Assembly: GCA_015258065.1 (NCBI GenBank) | Contig: JABZIZ010000023.1 | Location: 1 to 31,848, forward strand | Reading direction: 5' to 3' | DNA from: Lachnospiraceae bacterium | GTDB lineage: Bacteria > Bacillota > Clostridia > Lachnospirales > Lachnospiraceae | Length of the DNA stretch: 31,848 nucleotides | In this document: positions 30,519-31,848 of the stretch, piece after piece | Layout of the letters: each line of letters opens with the position of its first letter | How positions within the stretch are numbered: position 1 is the stretch's first letter | Program-made: the position numbers and the translations under genes | The notes under the pieces: model-generated | Told to the model about the DNA's origin: nothing | What the model saw: only the letters and a program-made list of their open reading frames with translations | Databases searched by the model: none

Positions 30519-30884
30519 CACGAATACAAGACTATATACTACCGTTTGAATGAATTCTTTGCAGAACTAAAAACTGAAAGAATACAGGGAAAGTACGAAG
30601 AACTACTTGTTCGGCTTGGAAAAGTACCCCTCATGATACTGGATGATTTTCTGTTGCTACCAACAACCTCCGAACAACAACGAGATTTGCTCATTCTTAT
30701 GCGAGCAAGAGATGAGAACCAGCATTCAACGGTGATATGTTCACATGTTTCTGTTCAAGGATGGCACGAACGACTTGGAAGTGGTGGTGTAGCTGATACT
30801 CTTCTCGATAGAATCACAACAAATGGCTATGAGCTGAATATCGATGGTGACGTTTCAATGAGAAAGCGTCATAGCAGGATTTAG
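30477..30884 (+). pseudogene. istB: IS21-family IstB helper ATPase, 3' fragment
   Basis: The frame reads KSAALTAFEADHHEYKTIYY, RLNEFFAELKTERIQGKYEE, then PLMILDDFLLLP (Walker B), DENQHSTVICSHVSVQGWHE and ADTLLDRITTNGYELNIDGD, the second half of IstB. The N-terminal half with Walker A and the istA transposase are missing. A TTG at 30546 is only an apparent start. The downstream DNA (30885 to about 31012) is probably the end of the element. Confidence 0.8.
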
Positions 30885-31191
30885 TTTTCAAAGCATAAGT
30901 ACAGCGGAGTCACCCTTTGGGTGGCTCCCAACTGCGGATAGCAGGCTCTGAATATCAGATGCAGTGGCTCTATTTTATCGGAATCGGTGGCTCTGCCACC
31001 ACGGAATAATCAAAAGGCAATATCAATGTACGCATAAGTCGTGCCGTTAATAACTTGAGTCTTGTATTCCATAGCTCGCCTCCATAGGTATATTTTATAC
31101 ATATTGAGGCTAAACTCAAGTGCTTCGCACAAGGAAAAATGCTTTATTTCCAACGTCTGTATGTTGTTGGCTGATTGTGCTAGAGTCCTGT
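30885..31191. other. IS21 end and CRISPR-flanking DNA
   Basis: Contains GTGGCTC/GAGTCACC-type repeated stretches (GGTGGCTC at about 30921 and 30986, a GGTGGC-TCT-GCCACC hairpin near 30987) expected near an IS21 end, a 20-codon transposase start fragment on the minus strand, and then about 110 bp of AT-rich DNA before the first CRISPR repeat. No full gene is present. Confidence 0.5.
31010..31072 (-). pseudogene. Transposase N-terminal fragment (20 aa)
   Basis: ATG 31072, behind a strong GGAGGCGAGCT site, begins MEYKTQVINGTTYAYIDIAF and then meets TGA at 31010, where the IS21-like end starts. The sequence recalls the first residues of IS1634/IS4-type transposases. The rest of that element is gone, apparently by insertion or deletion at the IS21 border. 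Confidence 0.4.
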
Positions 31192-31848
31192 CGGATCACC
31201 CCCCCCGCGCATGCGGGAAAAACTTATCGACGCTCTTACTATTATCTCAAAGGTTCGGATCACCCCGCGCATGCGGGGAAAACATACGGGCAGGAAATCG
31301 GCAGACGCTGCATTACGGATCACCCCCGCACATGCGGGGAAAACTCCATTCCGAAATCTACAGAACCGGGGCCTTTCGGATCACCCCCGCACATGCGGGG
31401 AAAACCGTTTGATTTCTGCATCCAGTCCGGCACTATCCGGATCACCCCCGCACATGCGGGGAAAACACGCTCTGGCGGTCGATCTGGCTAGAGACGTGCG
31501 GATCACCCCCGCACATGCGGGGAAAACGGGACAAATTCAAACAATACGTCGGGTCACTACGGATCACCCCCGCACATGCGGGGAAAACTCTTCGCTCTTC
31601 CTTCCCTGATCGAATGTCCACGGATCACCCCCGCACATGCGGGGAAAACGCTTATCTGTCGCCATGCTACCCCCTTTTTAGCGGATCACCCCCGCACATG
31701 CGGGGAAAACCACCTCAGCCCGAGGTGGTTACTCGCAGTCAGCGGATCACCCCCGCACATGCGGGGAAAACTTTCAGGCCTCTATACAAGCCTGAGAGAT
31801 ACCCGGATCACCCCCGCACATGCGGGGAAAACAGAAACGGTATCAGGA
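31192..31848 (-). CRISPR. Type I-E-like CRISPR array, 11 repeats, incomplete at right edge
   Basis: Twenty-nine-base repeats begin CGGATCACCCCC and end GCGGGGAAAAC, with the palindrome CCCCGCACATGCGGGG inside. They recur every 61 nt with 32-nt spacers. Repeat starts (the CGG): 31192, 31256, 31316, 31377, 31438, 31499, 31560, 31621, 31682, 31743, 31804. Repeats 3-11 are identical. Repeat 1 (32 nt, extra Cs) and repeat 2 (28 nt, GCGC variant) are degenerate, marking the leader-distal end. The minus-strand form (GTTTTCCCCGC...GGTGATCCG) matches type I-E repeats in their transcribed direction, so leader and cas genes should lie right of 31848. No cas gene is in the window. Confidence 0.95.

Noticed and set aside
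19400..31000. Prophage attachment sites or integrase
   Set aside because: No integrase gene and no convincing direct repeat pair at the two edges; the right edge is cut by the IS21 fragment.
31224..31804. Matches of the other nine spacers to this window
   Set aside because: By eye the best alternative was an 11-base match of spacer 31284-31315 to terL (GCAGACGCTGC), which is not convincing.

Overview
The window looks like a Firmicutes (Clostridia, probably Lachnospiraceae-type) chromosome segment. The basis is an anaerobic cobalamin pathway with fused genes, an arginine deiminase operon with a YfcC-type carrier, strong AGGAGG-like ribosome sites, compact overlapping genes, and a prophage whose terminase, portal and MuF genes are of the kind seen in Clostridia. 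Species cannot be named from sequence alone. No tRNA, rRNA or integrase was seen.

Region 1 (1-2.0 kb): a minus-strand anaerobic sulfatase-maturating radical SAM enzyme, then a decayed patch with the 3' end of a DUF1667 gene butted against the 5' end of an AbiEii-type nucleotidyltransferase toxin gene. Region 2 (2.0-11.6 kb): cobalamin synthesis. A bicupin gene and cbiA run on the plus strand. Convergent to them is a minus-strand operon read cobU(two-domain)-cobC-cobS-cbiB-cbiG-cbiJ/E/T(triple fusion), with a DUF4143 gene tail stuck to its end. The cobU start region is a 40-bp tandem duplication. Back-to-back extended -10 promoters separate cobU from a PaaI-type thioesterase. Region 3 (12.1-18.6 kb): arginine fermentation, read on the minus strand as arcA-arcB-arcC-yfcC/arcD, closed by a good intrinsic terminator and followed by an AraC-type regulator with two AraC DNA-binding domains. 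Together these genes convert arginine to ornithine, CO2, ammonia and ATP with arginine/ornithine exchange.

Region 4 (about 19.5-30.5 kb): a minus-strand prophage remnant. Only the packaging front end is left: small regulators, a broken HNH gene, terS, terL, portal and a MuF minor capsid gene. Scaffold, capsid and tail genes are absent. In their place is a series of MuF cassettes: three copies of the MuF zinc-binding region, each with a different C-terminal extension and each followed by a different small gene overlapping its 3' end, in the manner of polymorphic toxin-immunity pairs. A roughly 1-kb direct repeat (portal 3' end plus MuF 5' part) separates the cassettes. Fragments of a ParB-domain methyltransferase, YjcQ-like genes and a KTSC domain lie at the joints. 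This looks like a toxin-swapping array built on a phage capsid gene.

Region 5 (30.5-31.85 kb): an IS21-family istB fragment, a transposase start fragment, and then a type I-E-like CRISPR array (11 repeats, 10 full spacers, cut by the window edge). Repeat orientation and the decayed left-hand repeats suggest transcription on the minus strand, with leader and cas genes beyond the right edge. One spacer matches the portal gene of the neighbouring prophage at 30 of 32 positions; both mismatches are synonymous and lie at the predicted seed end.
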